A stretch of DNA of 64,000 nt, from assembly GCF_002967765.1 (NCBI RefSeq), contig NZ_PUHY01000015.1:248001-312000 (forward strand), in the 5' to 3' direction. The first letter of the stretch is position 1. The number at the start of each line of letters is the position of its first letter. The stretch is from Blastopirellula marina. GTDB lineage: Bacteria > Planctomycetota > Planctomycetia > Pirellulales > Pirellulaceae. The notes beneath the pieces were generated by a model. That model was not told where the DNA came from, ran no database searches, and saw only the letters and a list, made by a program, of their open reading frames with translations. The position numbers and the translations under genes were made by a program. Of the stretch, positions 9,766 to 20,052 are shown piece after piece.

Positions 9766-10638
9766 TTAGGTCGCTTGGGAAGACGAATGGCCTTCCGTTC
9801 GCTTGGAATATTCGTGATTGTTATTGGCTAAACTCTTCTGGCGATAGATCCAGAAGGGAGCAAGGCCAACGATCAAGCAAAGTACCGTGGTGAGGGCACC
9901 CAATTGCATGATCCTAACTGCTTCCGGGCCGTAGCGACCGGTTGTTTCATCGTACATGAAGCAAGTGAGGATAACGCGATCGATGGTGGTGCCGATCTTT
10001 CCCTCACTGGCTTCCACCAGCGACAAACGCAGGGTGGGTTCGTCAAACTGAACGCCGTAAATGTAACGTGAAATTCGCCCTTCCGGCGTGCATAACATCA
10101 GCACAGCGATGTGGGCATATTCTTTTCGTTCGGGCACATAGCGAAATTTGACGCCTGTGGCTTTGGACATCGCCAAGATCGACTTGGGAGCTCCTACCAG
10201 AAAGTGCCAACCGCTACCGGTGCCTCCTCGACCATACTCTTCGTAATAACGCTTACGGGTTTCTCTTGCACGTTGAGGAGTTTCGTTTGGATCGATACTG
10301 ATCGACACAATTTGAAATGCTTCGCCAACGCTGGGATCCATTTCTCGCAGCGTGGCCACCAGGCCGTTCAGCTGTTGCTGACAAAGCATGGGGCAGTTGG
10401 AATAGTTCAGCGATAAGATGACAGGCTTCTCACCATCGAAAAAGTCACCGAGCCGAATTTGATTACCAGTATGGTCGGTGAATTTCGTATCGAGGGGGAG
10501 TTGGTCGTTGAGATGTTCTTCGACGTCCAACCCATCGACGGCTGCTGGCGTTTCGTTAATTTGGGCGGATGCGCTCATGCTCAGTAACGAGCACACGCAC
10601 ATGGCCAAAATTGATCGAACTAGCAAACCGCCTCGCAT
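9766..10638 (-). CDS. SCO1/SenC family copper chaperone
   Basis: The 290-residue protein has a signal peptide (hydrophobic region about 7-25), a thioredoxin-like SCO domain and a C-terminal membrane helix (about residues 245-265). The copper-binding CxxxC is present in NYSNCPMLCQQQL, and the distal His is in EYAHIAVLML. SCO proteins deliver copper to the CuA centre of oxidase subunit II, and this gene lies immediately upstream of subunit II in the same operon. The C-terminal anchor in addition to the leader is common in planctomycete and Bacteroidetes-type SCO proteins, as far as I recall. Confidence 0.92.
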   Translation of the reverse strand: MRGGLLVRSILAMCVCSLLSMSASAQINETPAAVDGLDVEEHLNDQLPLDTKFTDHTGNQIRLGDFFDGEKPVILSLNYSNCPMLCQQQLNGLVATLREMDPSVGEAFQIVSISIDPNETPQRARETRKRYYEEYGRGGTGSGWHFLVGAPKSILAMSKATGVKFRYVPERKEYAHIAVLMLCTPEGRISRYIYGVQFDEPTLRLSLVEASEGKIGTTIDRVILTCFMYDETTGRYGPEAVRIMQLGALTTVLCLIVGLAPFWIYRQKSLANNNHEYSKRTEGHSSSQAT

Positions 10639-10665
10639 TCTATTAACACGCTGTTGAGGAAATAG

Positions 10666-11046
10666 TTAGTTGGATTCGTATTGCTGGGCGACAACCTTCA
10701 TGGCCTGATCGATAGGCATGCCGATTGTCTTGGTTTCTTTATTGACCCAGGTGTAGCCATTGTTCAACTTGGCCTTCTGAGCACTTAGGATGCTCTCGAC
10801 AGCTCCCAGACGAACATCACGTTTTGCGGCTTCGTGCGTGGTCGAATACTGCAAGTAGGCGGCCTGAAGTCCAATGATACAAATAAAGGTAACGATCGCA
10901 CTCAGAAAACCTACCAGGGCGATCATCGGTGTGTTGAGATCGTCATAGTTCGGCGCGGTAGGAGCGTCGTGAGCATGATCGACTGCCGGAGCAGGCGTTG
11001 CTTCCGAAGCTTCCGTTTCAGGTGCGTTTTCAGGTGTATCTGACAT
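10666..11046 (-). CDS. small membrane protein of the respiratory operon, function unknown
   Basis: This is a 126-residue protein with an acidic Ala/Pro/Glu-rich N-terminus containing DHAHDAP, one membrane helix (about residues 42-65) and a C-terminal polar domain of about 60 residues. I do not recognise a family. Its position, 13 bases after actF and 27 bases before the SCO gene, suggests a subunit or assembly factor of the ACIII-oxidase complex. Small single-helix subunits are known in such supercomplexes, but I cannot match it to one of them. Confidence 0.75.
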   Translation of the reverse strand: MSDTPENAPETEASEATPAPAVDHAHDAPTAPNYDDLNTPMIALVGFLSAIVTFICIIGLQAAYLQYSTTHEAAKRDVRLGAVESILSAQKAKLNNGYTWVNKETKTIGMPIDQAMKVVAQQYESN

Positions 11047-11059
11047 CCAATCGCCCTAA

Positions 11060-12313
11060 TTAATGATTTTGAAGGGCCAACGATTCGTCCAATCGGGGAT
11101 CTTTGATCGGAACGAGCGGCTTATCCGTGGCAAACCAAATTAGCGAGCTAATGTAGACACCGCCAATTCCCAGCAAACAGCAGACATCCGTCAAACCGAA
11201 GGTCGGTGGTCCGTCTGCGGCACCAACTTGTGGCATGATGATGTAATACAGGTCAACGTAGTGCATCACGAGGATGAAAACGGCCCAGCCCGAAAGGATG
11301 TACTTGTTGCGACGGACATGTCGCGACATGACACCAAAGAATGGTATGAAGAACTGGCCGAAAAGCAAAAAGATGGCGACGTATGCCCAACCATGTTCCT
11401 GCCGACGCAGATACCATTCAGTTTCTTCAGGGATGTTGGCGTACCAGATCAGCAAGTACTGACTGAAAGCGATATAGCCCCAGAACAGCGTGAAGCCGAA
11501 CGTGTACTTACCAAGGTCGTGGTAATGTTCCTTCGTGACGATGCCAACAAGCTTTCCGTCGCTTTGCAGGAGGAACAGGATCAACGTGATCGCTGCAAAA
11601 AAGCTAACCGCACAACCAGCGAAGAAGTAAACACCGAAGATGGTGCTGAACCAATGCGGATCGAGCGACATCAACCAGTCGAACGAGGCGAACGTGACCG
11701 TGAGGGCGAACACGATGACCGCAATTGAGCTGTTCTTTTGCAGGTTCAAGGTGATCTGCTTGTCACCCGTACCATCTTGTTTTAGCGAGTTGGTGTAGAA
11801 GTAACGAGCGATCCCAATCCATGCCGCGAAGTAAAGTACGGCACGAATGGCGAAGAATCCCCAGTTCAAGTAGGGAGATTTGTGGGCGATCAGTTGATCG
11901 TAATGTTCGCCACCGGGGACGGTGAGTTCGGGATTGTTCCAGTCGAACAACGAGTGGCTGCCAAACAAAACCGGAAGGAGGATGACGAGAAATAAGATCG
12001 ACATCGGAATCAGGTTTTGCATCATCAACTCAGCCACACGACGAACGACAACGTTCCAACCTGCGCGGGCGAGGAAGTGGATCGGCACGAAAAACAACGC
12101 ACCCAGCGAAATGCTCAGGAAGTAAACGAAGCTCGTGAGGAACGAATGGAAGAAGTAAGACTTATCTTCCTGCATCAGGCCAAGAGCCATGGCCAGAAGC
12201 AAGAACACGACTCCAGCGCCGAGCGCGACGACCCGCACCGACTGCCAAGCCGGATTGAGGCGGATCGATTCATCATCCGTCACGGTGATCGTAGGTTTAT
12301 GGTGACCGCCCAT
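11060..12313 (-). CDS. actF: alternative complex III subunit ActF (membrane quinol:cytochrome c oxidoreductase subunit)
   Basis: This is a 417-residue polytopic protein with about ten hydrophobic helices. Features consistent with ActF are FASFDWLMSLDPHWFSTIFGVYFFAG in the middle and EFxWYLRRQ-like EETEWYLRRQEHGW further on. ActF is related to the C-terminal membrane part of ActC (NrfD-like) and belongs to the membrane core of ACIII, which oxidises quinol and passes electrons to cytochrome c or directly to the oxidase. The start ATG is 4 bases from the end of the upstream actDE gene, which indicates translational coupling. Confidence 0.88.
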   Translation of the reverse strand: MGGHHKPTITVTDDESIRLNPAWQSVRVVALGAGVVFLLLAMALGLMQEDKSYFFHSFLTSFVYFLSISLGALFFVPIHFLARAGWNVVVRRVAELMMQNLIPMSILFLVILLPVLFGSHSLFDWNNPELTVPGGEHYDQLIAHKSPYLNWGFFAIRAVLYFAAWIGIARYFYTNSLKQDGTGDKQITLNLQKNSSIAVIVFALTVTFASFDWLMSLDPHWFSTIFGVYFFAGCAVSFFAAITLILFLLQSDGKLVGIVTKEHYHDLGKYTFGFTLFWGYIAFSQYLLIWYANIPEETEWYLRRQEHGWAYVAIFLLFGQFFIPFFGVMSRHVRRNKYILSGWAVFILVMHYVDLYYIIMPQVGAADGPPTFGLTDVCCLLGIGGVYISSLIWFATDKPLVPIKDPRLDESLALQNH

Positions 12314-12317
12314 TGCG

Positions 12318-13718
12318 TTACTGACCCTTAATTTCCAATTCTTTCAACTCGACGGCAGGAATTTCACTCTCCGTGCCCGTTCGCGTCTTCTGCAGAGCTC
12401 GAATGTAGGTGACGATTGCCCAACGATCTTCCGGCGGAATCTGATCGCCATAACCCTTCATCTTGCGGATGCCGTGAGTAATGGTGTTGAAGATCTTGCC
12501 ATCTGGTTGCGTCAGAAGGTAATCGGTATGCAAGTTCGTTGGAGGAACCCAGGTGGGTTGTTCGCGTTCGATTGCTCGCTGCGAAACCAAGCCATCTCCG
12601 TCTCCAGCCAAGCCGTGACAGACCGAGCAGTAAATGTTGTACCGCTTCTGACCACGTTCGACGGTCGATTGTGTGACTTTAATCGGGGCAATCTTTACCC
12701 AGTTGGGTTCGTTTTCTTCAGCTGGGGCAGCGGCAGGGGCCTGGCCGTCCGCAGGGGCTTCGGCCATCGGTTGTTCCGCTGCTTCCTCCGCAGGCTTCTC
12801 TTCTGCGGGTTCTTCCGCAGCAGGTTCCGCTGGTTTGTCTTCTTCCTGAAGGAAGACGACGTTCTGTTCGTCTGAATCAGCCGCGATACCAGTCACGAAT
12901 TCCGTATCCAACGAATCGCTGCGCGACACGGTGCCAGGAATTCGAGGCCGCATGGCACGGCCATCTGCGAAGATGTCCGAAGGCATCGTGGTTTGGGTAT
13001 CCGCACGAAGCTGAACGTCCATGTCGCGAATCGGATTGATCCGTGGCACCGTTGAGGTGGAGTTGTAAGCTTTCCACAGGAGCAGTGGCGGAATCAAGGC
13101 GATGACGATCGCACACAGGCCCACGATCTTGATGACCGGAGGAAGGTTGGCTTCGCTTGGGTCTTCGTAGACTTCGAGTACGGCTGTTTGACCGCGGAAG
13201 CCATCAAACAATTCACGAGTCTTGTTGGGCTTGTACGATGGATCGTTGATGTCGACGGTCAAGAAGAACTTGTCGTCGGTAGCTCGGGCGAATTCCGGCA
13301 CGCGGAATAGCGGATTCGAGAACGTTGGCAAGCGGTTGAGTGCCAACATGCCGATGAATACGGCGATGGCGGCATGCAGAATCACCAACTCGAAGATCAC
13401 CGGAATGTTCGCAGGCAAGCTGAAAGTAGGCTTGGCCGAGATCATGAATGGATAATCGAAGGCGTTGGTATAGTACTGCAGAGCAAGACCAGCGGTTCCA
13501 CCGATGATACCCAAGGACAACACAATCCAAGGCAGGATGGTTGGCTTGATGCCCAGTGCTTCGTCGATCCCATGAAGCGGGAACGGGGTGAAGGCGTCGG
13601 TTTTCGTGTAGCCCGCCTTACGCACTTTTTCGCACGCCACCAACAATGAGTCGGGGTCGTCGAACTGTGCCATCAGCCCGATCAGCTTTTGGTCCGAGTT
13701 GTTCGATTCTTGTGCCAT
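12318..13718 (-). CDS. fused ActD-ActE protein of alternative complex III
   Basis: The 466-residue product joins two ACIII subunits. Residues 1-180 match ActD (DUF3341): LMAQFDDPDSLLVACEKVRKAGY, PFPLHGIDEALGI, two membrane helices, then FFLTVDINDP. A third hydrophobic helix (about 198-220) leads to a low-complexity stretch of Ala, Glu and Pro (about 285-345). The C-terminal 120 residues form a cytochrome c domain with one haem motif (CSVCH) and the GYGDQIPPEDRWAIVTYIRAL segment typical of ActE. In several organisms actD and actE are separate genes. Here there is one continuous frame with no internal stop or start signal, so the fusion appears genuine. Confidence 0.9.
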   Translation of the reverse strand: MAQESNNSDQKLIGLMAQFDDPDSLLVACEKVRKAGYTKTDAFTPFPLHGIDEALGIKPTILPWIVLSLGIIGGTAGLALQYYTNAFDYPFMISAKPTFSLPANIPVIFELVILHAAIAVFIGMLALNRLPTFSNPLFRVPEFARATDDKFFLTVDINDPSYKPNKTRELFDGFRGQTAVLEVYEDPSEANLPPVIKIVGLCAIVIALIPPLLLWKAYNSTSTVPRINPIRDMDVQLRADTQTTMPSDIFADGRAMRPRIPGTVSRSDSLDTEFVTGIAADSDEQNVVFLQEEDKPAEPAAEEPAEEKPAEEAAEQPMAEAPADGQAPAAAPAEENEPNWVKIAPIKVTQSTVERGQKRYNIYCSVCHGLAGDGDGLVSQRAIEREQPTWVPPTNLHTDYLLTQPDGKIFNTITHGIRKMKGYGDQIPPEDRWAIVTYIRALQKTRTGTESEIPAVELKELEIKGQ

Positions 13719-13762
13719 TTATCTTTGGCCCTGTGGAAATGCCAGGGAAAAATGTCGGAATA

Positions 13763-15196
13763 TTAGTGGTCGACTTCGTCGTCGTGGTAATCGCCTTGCG
13801 GAATGTCGTGGATGTCGTGATGCGGATGAGCCATCACCGACTTGACTTCCGCCATGGCCACGATGGGGCCGAAGCGAACGAACAACAGGAACAACGTGAA
13901 GAACAGCCCAAAGCTGCCAACTAACATTCCATAGTCAACCCAGGTAGGAACGAACTCGCCCCACGAGGAAGGTAGGAAGTCGCGTTGCAGCGAGGTTACG
14001 GTGATCACAAACCGCTCGAACCACATGCCGATGTTCACGAAAATACTGACGACGAACATGACCCATGGGGTAGTTCGGCAGAATTTGAACCAGAACAACT
14101 GTGGGCTGATCACGTTACAGGAAACCATCACCCAGTACGCCCACGGTGTCAGACCGAAAGCACGGTTAACGAAGGCGAATTGCTCCATCAGGTTACCGCC
14201 GTACCAAGCGATGAAGAATTCCATTGCGTAGGCGTAGCCGACCATCGAGCCGGTCGCCAGGAGAATCTTACAAACGTTTTCCAAGTGTCGTTTCGTCACG
14301 ACATCTTGCAGGCCGAAGATCTGGCGAGCAGGTACCATCAAAGTCAGCACCATACCGAAACCACTGAAGACCGCACCTGCAACGAAGTAAGGTGGGAAAA
14401 TCGTGGTGTGCCAACCAGGTAGCTGCGAAACGGCAAAGTCGAAACTAACGATCGTATGCACCGAAAGCACGAGCGGAGCGGCTAGAGCGGCAAACAATGT
14501 GTAGGCTTTTTCATAACGCGACCACTTACGAGCCGAACCGGTCCAACCGAGCGAAAGAACCGAGTAAACGATTCGCAGGATCGGGTTCTTCGTGCGATCC
14601 CGCAAAGTAGCAAGATCGGGAATCATGCCCGTGTACCAGAAGATGACCGACACGGTAGCGTAGGTCGAAACGGCAAACACGTCCCAGAGCAGTGGACTGC
14701 GGAACTGTGGCCACATCGAAAGTTGCAAGCTTGGGATTGGAAATAGCCAGTAAAAGACCCAGACACGACCGATGTGGACTGCCGGGAAAACACCAGCACA
14801 AGCGACCGCGAAGATCGTCATCGCTTCCGCGAAACGGTTGATACTTGTTCGCCAGTTTTGGCGGAAAATAAACAGAATCGCGGAAATCAGCGTACCAGCG
14901 TGACCAATACCGACCCAGAACACAAAGTTCACGATCGGAAAGCCCCAGTAAACTGGGTTGTTGTTACCCCAGACACCGACACCGGTGAAAACCAAGTAAC
15001 CGATCAAGCTGCCGAACATGCCCAGCGTCATCAGGGACACCGCAAACGCAATGTACCAAGCAATGGGCGTTTTCGATTCGTTGATGCGGCAGACCAGCTC
15101 TGTCACCGAGCCGTAATTGTGTCCGCCAATCACGAGCGGAGTCCGGTTACCCGGATCGTCGATGGTGGTGTCGATGACTTCGTTTACGGTGGCCAT
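13763..15196 (-). CDS. actC: alternative complex III subunit ActC (NrfD/PsrC-like)
   Basis: The 477-residue membrane protein of the NrfD/polysulfide reductase family has about ten helices. Typical segments are [27 protein letters not shown], a helix with the SINRFAEAM boundary, and [34 protein letters not shown], the quinol-site region of the family. ActC is the main membrane subunit of ACIII and interacts with the iron-sulfur subunit ActB, whose gene precedes it. The extreme C-terminus is very rich in His and Asp ([21 protein letters not shown] spread over about 20 residues). I have not seen this in the canonical family. Confidence 0.92.
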   Translation of the reverse strand: MATVNEVIDTTIDDPGNRTPLVIGGHNYGSVTELVCRINESKTPIAWYIAFAVSLMTLGMFGSLIGYLVFTGVGVWGNNNPVYWGFPIVNFVFWVGIGHAGTLISAILFIFRQNWRTSINRFAEAMTIFAVACAGVFPAVHIGRVWVFYWLFPIPSLQLSMWPQFRSPLLWDVFAVSTYATVSVIFWYTGMIPDLATLRDRTKNPILRIVYSVLSLGWTGSARKWSRYEKAYTLFAALAAPLVLSVHTIVSFDFAVSQLPGWHTTIFPPYFVAGAVFSGFGMVLTLMVPARQIFGLQDVVTKRHLENVCKILLATGSMVGYAYAMEFFIAWYGGNLMEQFAFVNRAFGLTPWAYWVMVSCNVISPQLFWFKFCRTTPWVMFVVSIFVNIGMWFERFVITVTSLQRDFLPSSWGEFVPTWVDYGMLVGSFGLFFTLFLLFVRFGPIVAMAEVKSVMAHPHHDIHDIPQGDYHDDEVDH

Positions 15197-15260
15197 TCGT
15201 GCTCTTGGTATTGAAACTCAGGCTAATGGATTTGCGAGGGGCGTTGTTGGGAAAAGAGGC

Positions 15261-18200
15261 TTAGTGCTTCTCTTCCGCCTTTTCCATTGGATGCTCTTCC
15301 GCTTTTTCGCCCTCAGCGTGTTCGCTGGTAGGATGGGCGTGCTCGTCTTCTCCGTGCTCGTGGCCATGTTCCTCTCCACCGTGACCCCCATGCCCTTGCG
15401 GAATCTCTGGGGCCAGCCATGGGTGCGGATTGCGGATCTTGGCCAAGTAGCGAGTACGTGGTTTGGTGTTGAGTTCAACTAGCATCGCGTAAGCCCGGGG
15501 ATTCGCGTGGGCCTTGGCGACGCTGCTCTCTTCATTGTTCAGGTCACCAAACTCGATCGCTTGGGAAGAGCAAGCTTCCTGGCAAGCGGTTTTGATTTCG
15601 TTGGCACCGATCGGACGGCGTTCGGCTCGGGCTTCGATCTTGGTGTTCTGGATTCGCTGCACGCAGTAAGTGCACTTCTCCATGACACCACGATTTCGAA
15701 CCGTTACTTCTGGGTTGAAGATCAGCTTCGCAAGTTCGCGGTTCGCGGTTTCGAAGCGGTAGTCTTCGGCACGCCAGTCGAGGTAGTTGAAACGACGAAC
15801 CTTGTACGGGCAATTGTTACCGCAGTAACGAGTACCGATACAGCGGTTGTAGACCATGTCGTTTAGGCCTTCATTACTGTGAACGGTCGCGGCAACCGGA
15901 CAGACGCTTTCGCATGGTGCGGTTTCGCACTGCATACAGGTCACTGGCTGAGTCACCGAGTGAACGTCTTCTTCTGGAGTCGTTTCGGGGTCAACTCCAT
16001 CGCCGAAGCTGAAGTAGCGGTCGACACGAATCCAGTGCATTTCGCGGCCAACCGAGACTGCTTCCTTACCGACGATCGGAATGTTGTTCTCAGACTGGCA
16101 AGCGATGGTGCAGGCGTTACAGCCGGTGCACTTCGACAAGTCGATCGACATACCCCAGGCGTGGTTGTCGTACGAGGGGAGTTCCCACAGTGATTCCAGC
16201 GGTGGATGGTGAACCACATGTTCCGCGAAATTCGGATGCTCTTCATATTGTTCGAGCGTACCTTCGCGGACCAGTTGGCCAACGCGACGACCAATTTCTT
16301 CCATCCCGAGCGTGTCGATCGAGAAGTGGTCTTGCGTGGTTGCCAAGGGGAACATCTTTCCGGTGCCTTGGATTGTAACACCAGTGGTCAGATGCATCGT
16401 GTCCTTGGTACGTAGAGGACCGACATCGACACCCACAGTCGGAATGCCATCGTCAACCTTGCCGCCGACCATACCGGCTTGCGTTCGTCCGTAACCCAAT
16501 CCGACGGCCAGTGTACCGTGCGACTGATTTAGCTGAATATAAACCGGCAATTCAACGGTGGTGTCATTGGCGGTAATTGCAAGCAACTCACCTTGTTTCA
16601 GGTTGTTGTCTTCGGCGGTCTTGCGACTGACGGTGACCACGTTGTCCCAAGTGACTTTGGTCAGTGGGTCAGGCAATTCTTGCAGCCAGCCGTTGTTAGC
16701 GTACGTACCATCGTAAGTAGCGGCACCAGCGTGGAACATCAGTTCCAGGCCTTCTCCCAGACCCGCTTTCCAAGCGGTAAAGTCCACATCACCCAGGTTC
16801 AGCGATTCGGCGAAGGTTGCTTCCACCGGAGAGCTAGCGGAACCAGCGATGAAACCATCATGGACGGCTTTCGTCCATGCAGCTTCGGTGGTGTTACTGG
16901 CGTACGAGCCAGAGATTGTCTGTCGAACCGCTTCGAGTGTTTCGGTGACTGGCGAACCAGCCAGCAAGCTCAGAAACTGAATCGGATCCTTGGAGTCAAA
17001 GATTGGTGAGATCAGCGGCTGTGTGATGCAGTAGCTACCATCGTAGGCGATCGCATCGCCCCATTGTTCCAGACCGTGTGAAGCGGGCAGATGCCAGGTG
17101 CAACGCTTGGAAGTTTCGTTCTGGTAGTCGCCGAAGTAGACCGACTTGGCCTTCGCGGCATCCAAAGCACCAACGAAGTCGAGGTCGGCCGGAGCATCGT
17201 AAATTGGGTTGCCACCGAGAACGAGAAGCGTGCTGACACTTCCACCGGAAAGAGCCGTGGTTAACTCTTCGATGGTGCCAATGTTTTCGCGGCTTAGCTC
17301 AGGAACATCAATGAACTCGATTGTCTTACCGAGATTTTCGAGCTTGTTATTAATTCGCCAGATGCGAACCAGAGTATCGTCGTCGAGGTAGGTCCCCCCG
17401 ACGATCATGCTCTTGCCTTTATGGCTGACAAGGTCATTGACCATGGCGGCCAACAGCTTTTCAACCTTATCTTCTGGAGCTTCTTTCGTCTCGCCGTTTT
17501 CGAGGGCAGCGTCGATCGCCTGTTCCAGATCAGCAACGAAGCTGTTCATCTGTGAAGCGGCTACGGCCAAGCGATGGTCGGCTGCAATGCCGGTGACCGA
17601 AAAGCGGCTCTCGACGACGTACAAGCGATTCATGTCGCCAGTTTCTGGCGTGCGCCGCTTGCCGAACTCGAGGCTGTTGTAGCCGTGTGTAATGTGCGTT
17701 CCCAACAGGTCGGCACCGAGGTCGACAATGATGTCGGCCTGCTCAACGCGGAGTTGAGGACGTAGGGCCTTGCCGAAAGCAACTTCCGTAGCGAGCGTGC
17801 CGTCGCTGGAAATGGAATCGTACTGGTACCACTTCGCTTCTGGGAAGCGTTTGGCCAGCTGATTCATTTGCTCGAGGACACTTGGCGATGCATTGGTTTG
17901 ATGCAGGATAGCAAGCTTGGCCGAGCCAGCACCTTCAAGAGACTTGGCCTGATCGTTCCACCAGCTGGTGAATTCTTCCCAAGTCTTCGCCATGCCTTCG
18001 TCGTATTTGACGGGGGTTTGGCTGCGATCTGGGTCGTAAAGCTGGAGGATGGATGCCTGGGCGAAGGTGTCCGCACCGGAAACCAATGGATGTTCCTGGT
18101 TACCGTCGATCTTAATCGGGCGGCCATCATAGCTGGTAGCGACTACAGGGCAGACTTTACCGGCGGCGATCAGCGTGGTGGCAAACTTCTCGGTCGCACC

Positions 18201-18479
18201 GGGAATGCGGCCTTCCGGACGACGTGAGAAGGGGGCGATCTGCTCTTCCGGATAACGGAAGCCAACCACTTCTTCTTCTGGGTATCGGCAACCGGCAGCA
18301 CCGGTTGTCAACGCCAGAGAGGCTCCCATCAACTGCATCCAGCGACGACGAGAGACTCCGGTCGGAGCTTCTTCGGCAGCTTCCGGAAATTCGCGTTTGA
18401 GGAACTGCTCGAACTCAGGAGAGTTGTTGAGCTGTTCCAGACTACGCCAATATTTCGGTTTTTGATTCTGTTGTGTCAT
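15261..18479 (-). CDS. actB: alternative complex III iron-sulfur subunit ActB
   Basis: The roughly 1072-residue protein starts at the ATG that overlaps the actA stop codon (ATGA), so translation is coupled. The N-terminus has a twin-arginine motif (VSRRRWMQLMGASLAL) ending in a lipobox-like Cys (GAAGC). Residues 80-730 resemble the molybdopterin oxidoreductase fold, which in ActB is known to lack the molybdenum cofactor. The C-terminal third carries four cysteine clusters for iron-sulfur centres: CTGCNACTIAC, CMQCETAPCESVC, CIGTRYCGNNC and CTYC...CQEAC. The last 45 residues are almost entirely His, Glu, Gly and Ala. The protein should sit on the periplasmic side and relay electrons to the haem subunits. 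Confidence 0.94.
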   Translation of the reverse strand: MTQQNQKPKYWRSLEQLNNSPEFEQFLKREFPEAAEEAPTGVSRRRWMQLMGASLALTTGAAGCRYPEEEVVGFRYPEEQIAPFSRRPEGRIPGATEKFATTLIAAGKVCPVVATSYDGRPIKIDGNQEHPLVSGADTFAQASILQLYDPDRSQTPVKYDEGMAKTWEEFTSWWNDQAKSLEGAGSAKLAILHQTNASPSVLEQMNQLAKRFPEAKWYQYDSISSDGTLATEVAFGKALRPQLRVEQADIIVDLGADLLGTHITHGYNSLEFGKRRTPETGDMNRLYVVESRFSVTGIAADHRLAVAASQMNSFVADLEQAIDAALENGETKEAPEDKVEKLLAAMVNDLVSHKGKSMIVGGTYLDDDTLVRIWRINNKLENLGKTIEFIDVPELSRENIGTIEELTTALSGGSVSTLLVLGGNPIYDAPADLDFVGALDAAKAKSVYFGDYQNETSKRCTWHLPASHGLEQWGDAIAYDGSYCITQPLISPIFDSKDPIQFLSLLAGSPVTETLEAVRQTISGSYASNTTEAAWTKAVHDGFIAGSASSPVEATFAESLNLGDVDFTAWKAGLGEGLELMFHAGAATYDGTYANNGWLQELPDPLTKVTWDNVVTVSRKTAEDNNLKQGELLAITANDTTVELPVYIQLNQSHGTLAVGLGYGRTQAGMVGGKVDDGIPTVGVDVGPLRTKDTMHLTTGVTIQGTGKMFPLATTQDHFSIDTLGMEEIGRRVGQLVREGTLEQYEEHPNFAEHVVHHPPLESLWELPSYDNHAWGMSIDLSKCTGCNACTIACQSENNIPIVGKEAVSVGREMHWIRVDRYFSFGDGVDPETTPEEDVHSVTQPVTCMQCETAPCESVCPVAATVHSNEGLNDMVYNRCIGTRYCGNNCPYKVRRFNYLDWRAEDYRFETANRELAKLIFNPEVTVRNRGVMEKCTYCVQRIQNTKIEARAERRPIGANEIKTACQEACSSQAIEFGDLNNEESSVAKAHANPRAYAMLVELNTKPRTRYLAKIRNPHPWLAPEIPQGHGGHGGEEHGHEHGEDEHAHPTSEHAEGEKAEEHPMEKAEEKH

Positions 18480-19159
18480 CGATGGCAAGTCGAGCAGTTG
18501 GTGGAAGGTTGAATTTTGAGCTCAGTACTGAGTTTCTCGCCGATCACGGCAGCTTCACCGTCCGGCACCCAATCGAGATTCGTCACCTCGTCGACCGGAC
18601 GAATGTGCGATGTGTGGTCTCGGTGGCATTCCAAGCACCATGACATCGAAATCGGTTCTACTACCGTTACCACGTCCATGCGATCGACTCGGCCGTGGCA
18701 TTCCACGCAAGAGACGCCACGCGTGACGTGAGCACTGTGATTGAAGTAAACAAAGTCCGGCAGATTATGAACGCGTTTCCAATCGATCGAGTCGCCTGTG
18801 GCCAGGCTGTCTCGCACTGGTTCCAAGGCGACACTGTCTGGCAAGACGGAAGCGTAAGGCGTGACCCCAGCAGCGTCTTTACCACTGTGGCAGTTACCAC
18901 AGGTCGAAGTCGGTGGGACTGCCGCGTGGGCGGCTTTTTCGACGGTGTTATGGCAATACCGACAGTCCATCTTCAGCCGACCAGCGTGCAGCTTGTGGCT
19001 GAAGGGAACCGGTTGCTTTGGTTGATAACCGCGATTGAGGATCTCGGGAGAACTGGCTACGAAGAGCACTGTTCCACCGTACGCGCCTCCTATCAGAAGC
19101 ACGCCGATCATCAGCGGAACGAACTTATTAACCCAGCGGGGAAATAGAAACCGGTCCAT
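18476..19159 (-). CDS. actA: alternative complex III pentahaem cytochrome ActA
   Basis: The 227-residue protein has an N-terminal membrane anchor (about residues 12-32) and five CxxCH haem motifs: CRYCH, CGNCH, CVECH, CLECH and CSTCH. Additional His residues are available as distal ligands. This equals the pentahaem ActA of characterised ACIII complexes. The last haem motif is almost at the C-terminus. It is the first gene of the operon; the next gene overlaps its stop codon by four bases. It is the likely electron exit subunit facing the periplasm, together with the ActE domain. Confidence 0.94.
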   Translation of the reverse strand: MDRFLFPRWVNKFVPLMIGVLLIGGAYGGTVLFVASSPEILNRGYQPKQPVPFSHKLHAGRLKMDCRYCHNTVEKAAHAAVPPTSTCGNCHSGKDAAGVTPYASVLPDSVALEPVRDSLATGDSIDWKRVHNLPDFVYFNHSAHVTRGVSCVECHGRVDRMDVVTVVEPISMSWCLECHRDHTSHIRPVDEVTNLDWVPDGEAAVIGEKLSTELKIQPSTNCSTCHR

Positions 19160-19376
19160 GACTTTCTCAGGCGTAGGTCGCTTTGATCACGAGACTTGGC
19201 GACGGAAAAGGGCTCAACTTTTGTTCTTCGAGTGACTAGTAAATCACCACGAAGTTTTTAAGCGGAGCACGTGGTCGTTAAATGCAATGTTAAGAGCGAT
19301 AAGGTATGCTATTTCGCAATTCCTGTGCACCGCTGTTCGCGAGTAAATCGTAAAAAAAGGGGTGAAAAACCACGAC

Positions 19377-19391
19377 GTGACAATAGGTCGC
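19377..19391. promoter_or_regulatory. candidate RegA/PrrA-type site upstream of the act-cox operon
   Basis: GTGAC-AATAG-GTCGC lies in the 264-base gap between the RegA stop (19424) and the actA start (19159). It resembles the paired GYGRC...GTCGC half-sites described for RegA/PrrA regulators, with a 5-base spacer. It is about 220 bases upstream of actA. This is a resemblance only; no clear -35/-10 pair was identified beside it. The rest of the gap is AT-rich and contains a run of seven A residues but no convincing terminator for regA. Confidence 0.35.
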
Positions 19392-19423
19392 ACAAGGATG
19401 GGGGGTGAGTGCTAATTGCCATT

Positions 19424-19957
19424 TCATGGGGCTAATTTCTTCAGCTTTCGTTGCAGCGTTCGGCGCGGAATATCGAGCAGTCTCGCAGCTTCGGAAAGGT
19501 TGCCACCGCAATCGTTTAGGACACGATGAATGTGCTCCCATTCTGCTTCGGCGAGAGATTGCGGATTGTAATTCTGTGGCTCGACGCTGGGTGTTTCCGC
19601 CTCGCGATTCTGGAAGGCTGCGAGTATTTCGTCTGCGTCGGCTGGTTTGGTCAGGTAGTTTATTGCACCCAATCGCACCGCTTCGACCGCGTTGGTAATG
19701 CTTCCATATCCGGTAAGGATGACCGTCTGCGTAAGTGGTGATACCCGTAGGAGCTCCTTCAGAATTTCGATTCCAGAAGTTTCTGGCATCTTCAAGTCAA
19801 GGACTGCTCGTTCTGGTTGAGCTTCCTCGGCCTGCGTGATGGCGTCTTCCTTCGTCTTGGCCGAGTAGACATCGAAACCACGTGACGTGAGGGCTCGCGT
19901 CAATCGATTTCGCAAGATGTCGTCGTCATCGACGAGGAGGATCGAAGGTCGCGACAT
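19424..19957 (-). CDS. response regulator of the RegA/PrrA/ActR family
   Basis: The 177-residue protein has a receiver domain (residues 1-120) with the acidic pocket DDDD, phospho-acceptor Asp in AVLDLKMPE, the Thr in VILTGYGSI and Lys in YLTKPAD. A short linker leads to a Fis-type helix-turn-helix (EWEHIHRVLNDCGGNLSEAARLL, then IPRRTLQRKLKK). The IPRRTLQRKL recognition helix is highly typical of RegA/PrrA, the global redox regulators. Paired with the sensor kinase gene 95 bases upstream and placed directly before the oxidase operon, it probably controls respiration according to redox state. Confidence 0.92.
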   Translation of the reverse strand: MSRPSILLVDDDDILRNRLTRALTSRGFDVYSAKTKEDAITQAEEAQPERAVLDLKMPETSGIEILKELLRVSPLTQTVILTGYGSITNAVEAVRLGAINYLTKPADADEILAAFQNREAETPSVEPQNYNPQSLAEAEWEHIHRVLNDCGGNLSEAARLLDIPRRTLQRKLKKLAP

Positions 19958-20052
19958 GGTTCCGACGATTCCTGGCTGGGTAAGCTGGGGCTGATCTGAT
20001 TAGCTCGTAAGTGCTTTTGGATTGTCACTATAGAAAAAACCGTCAGAACTGC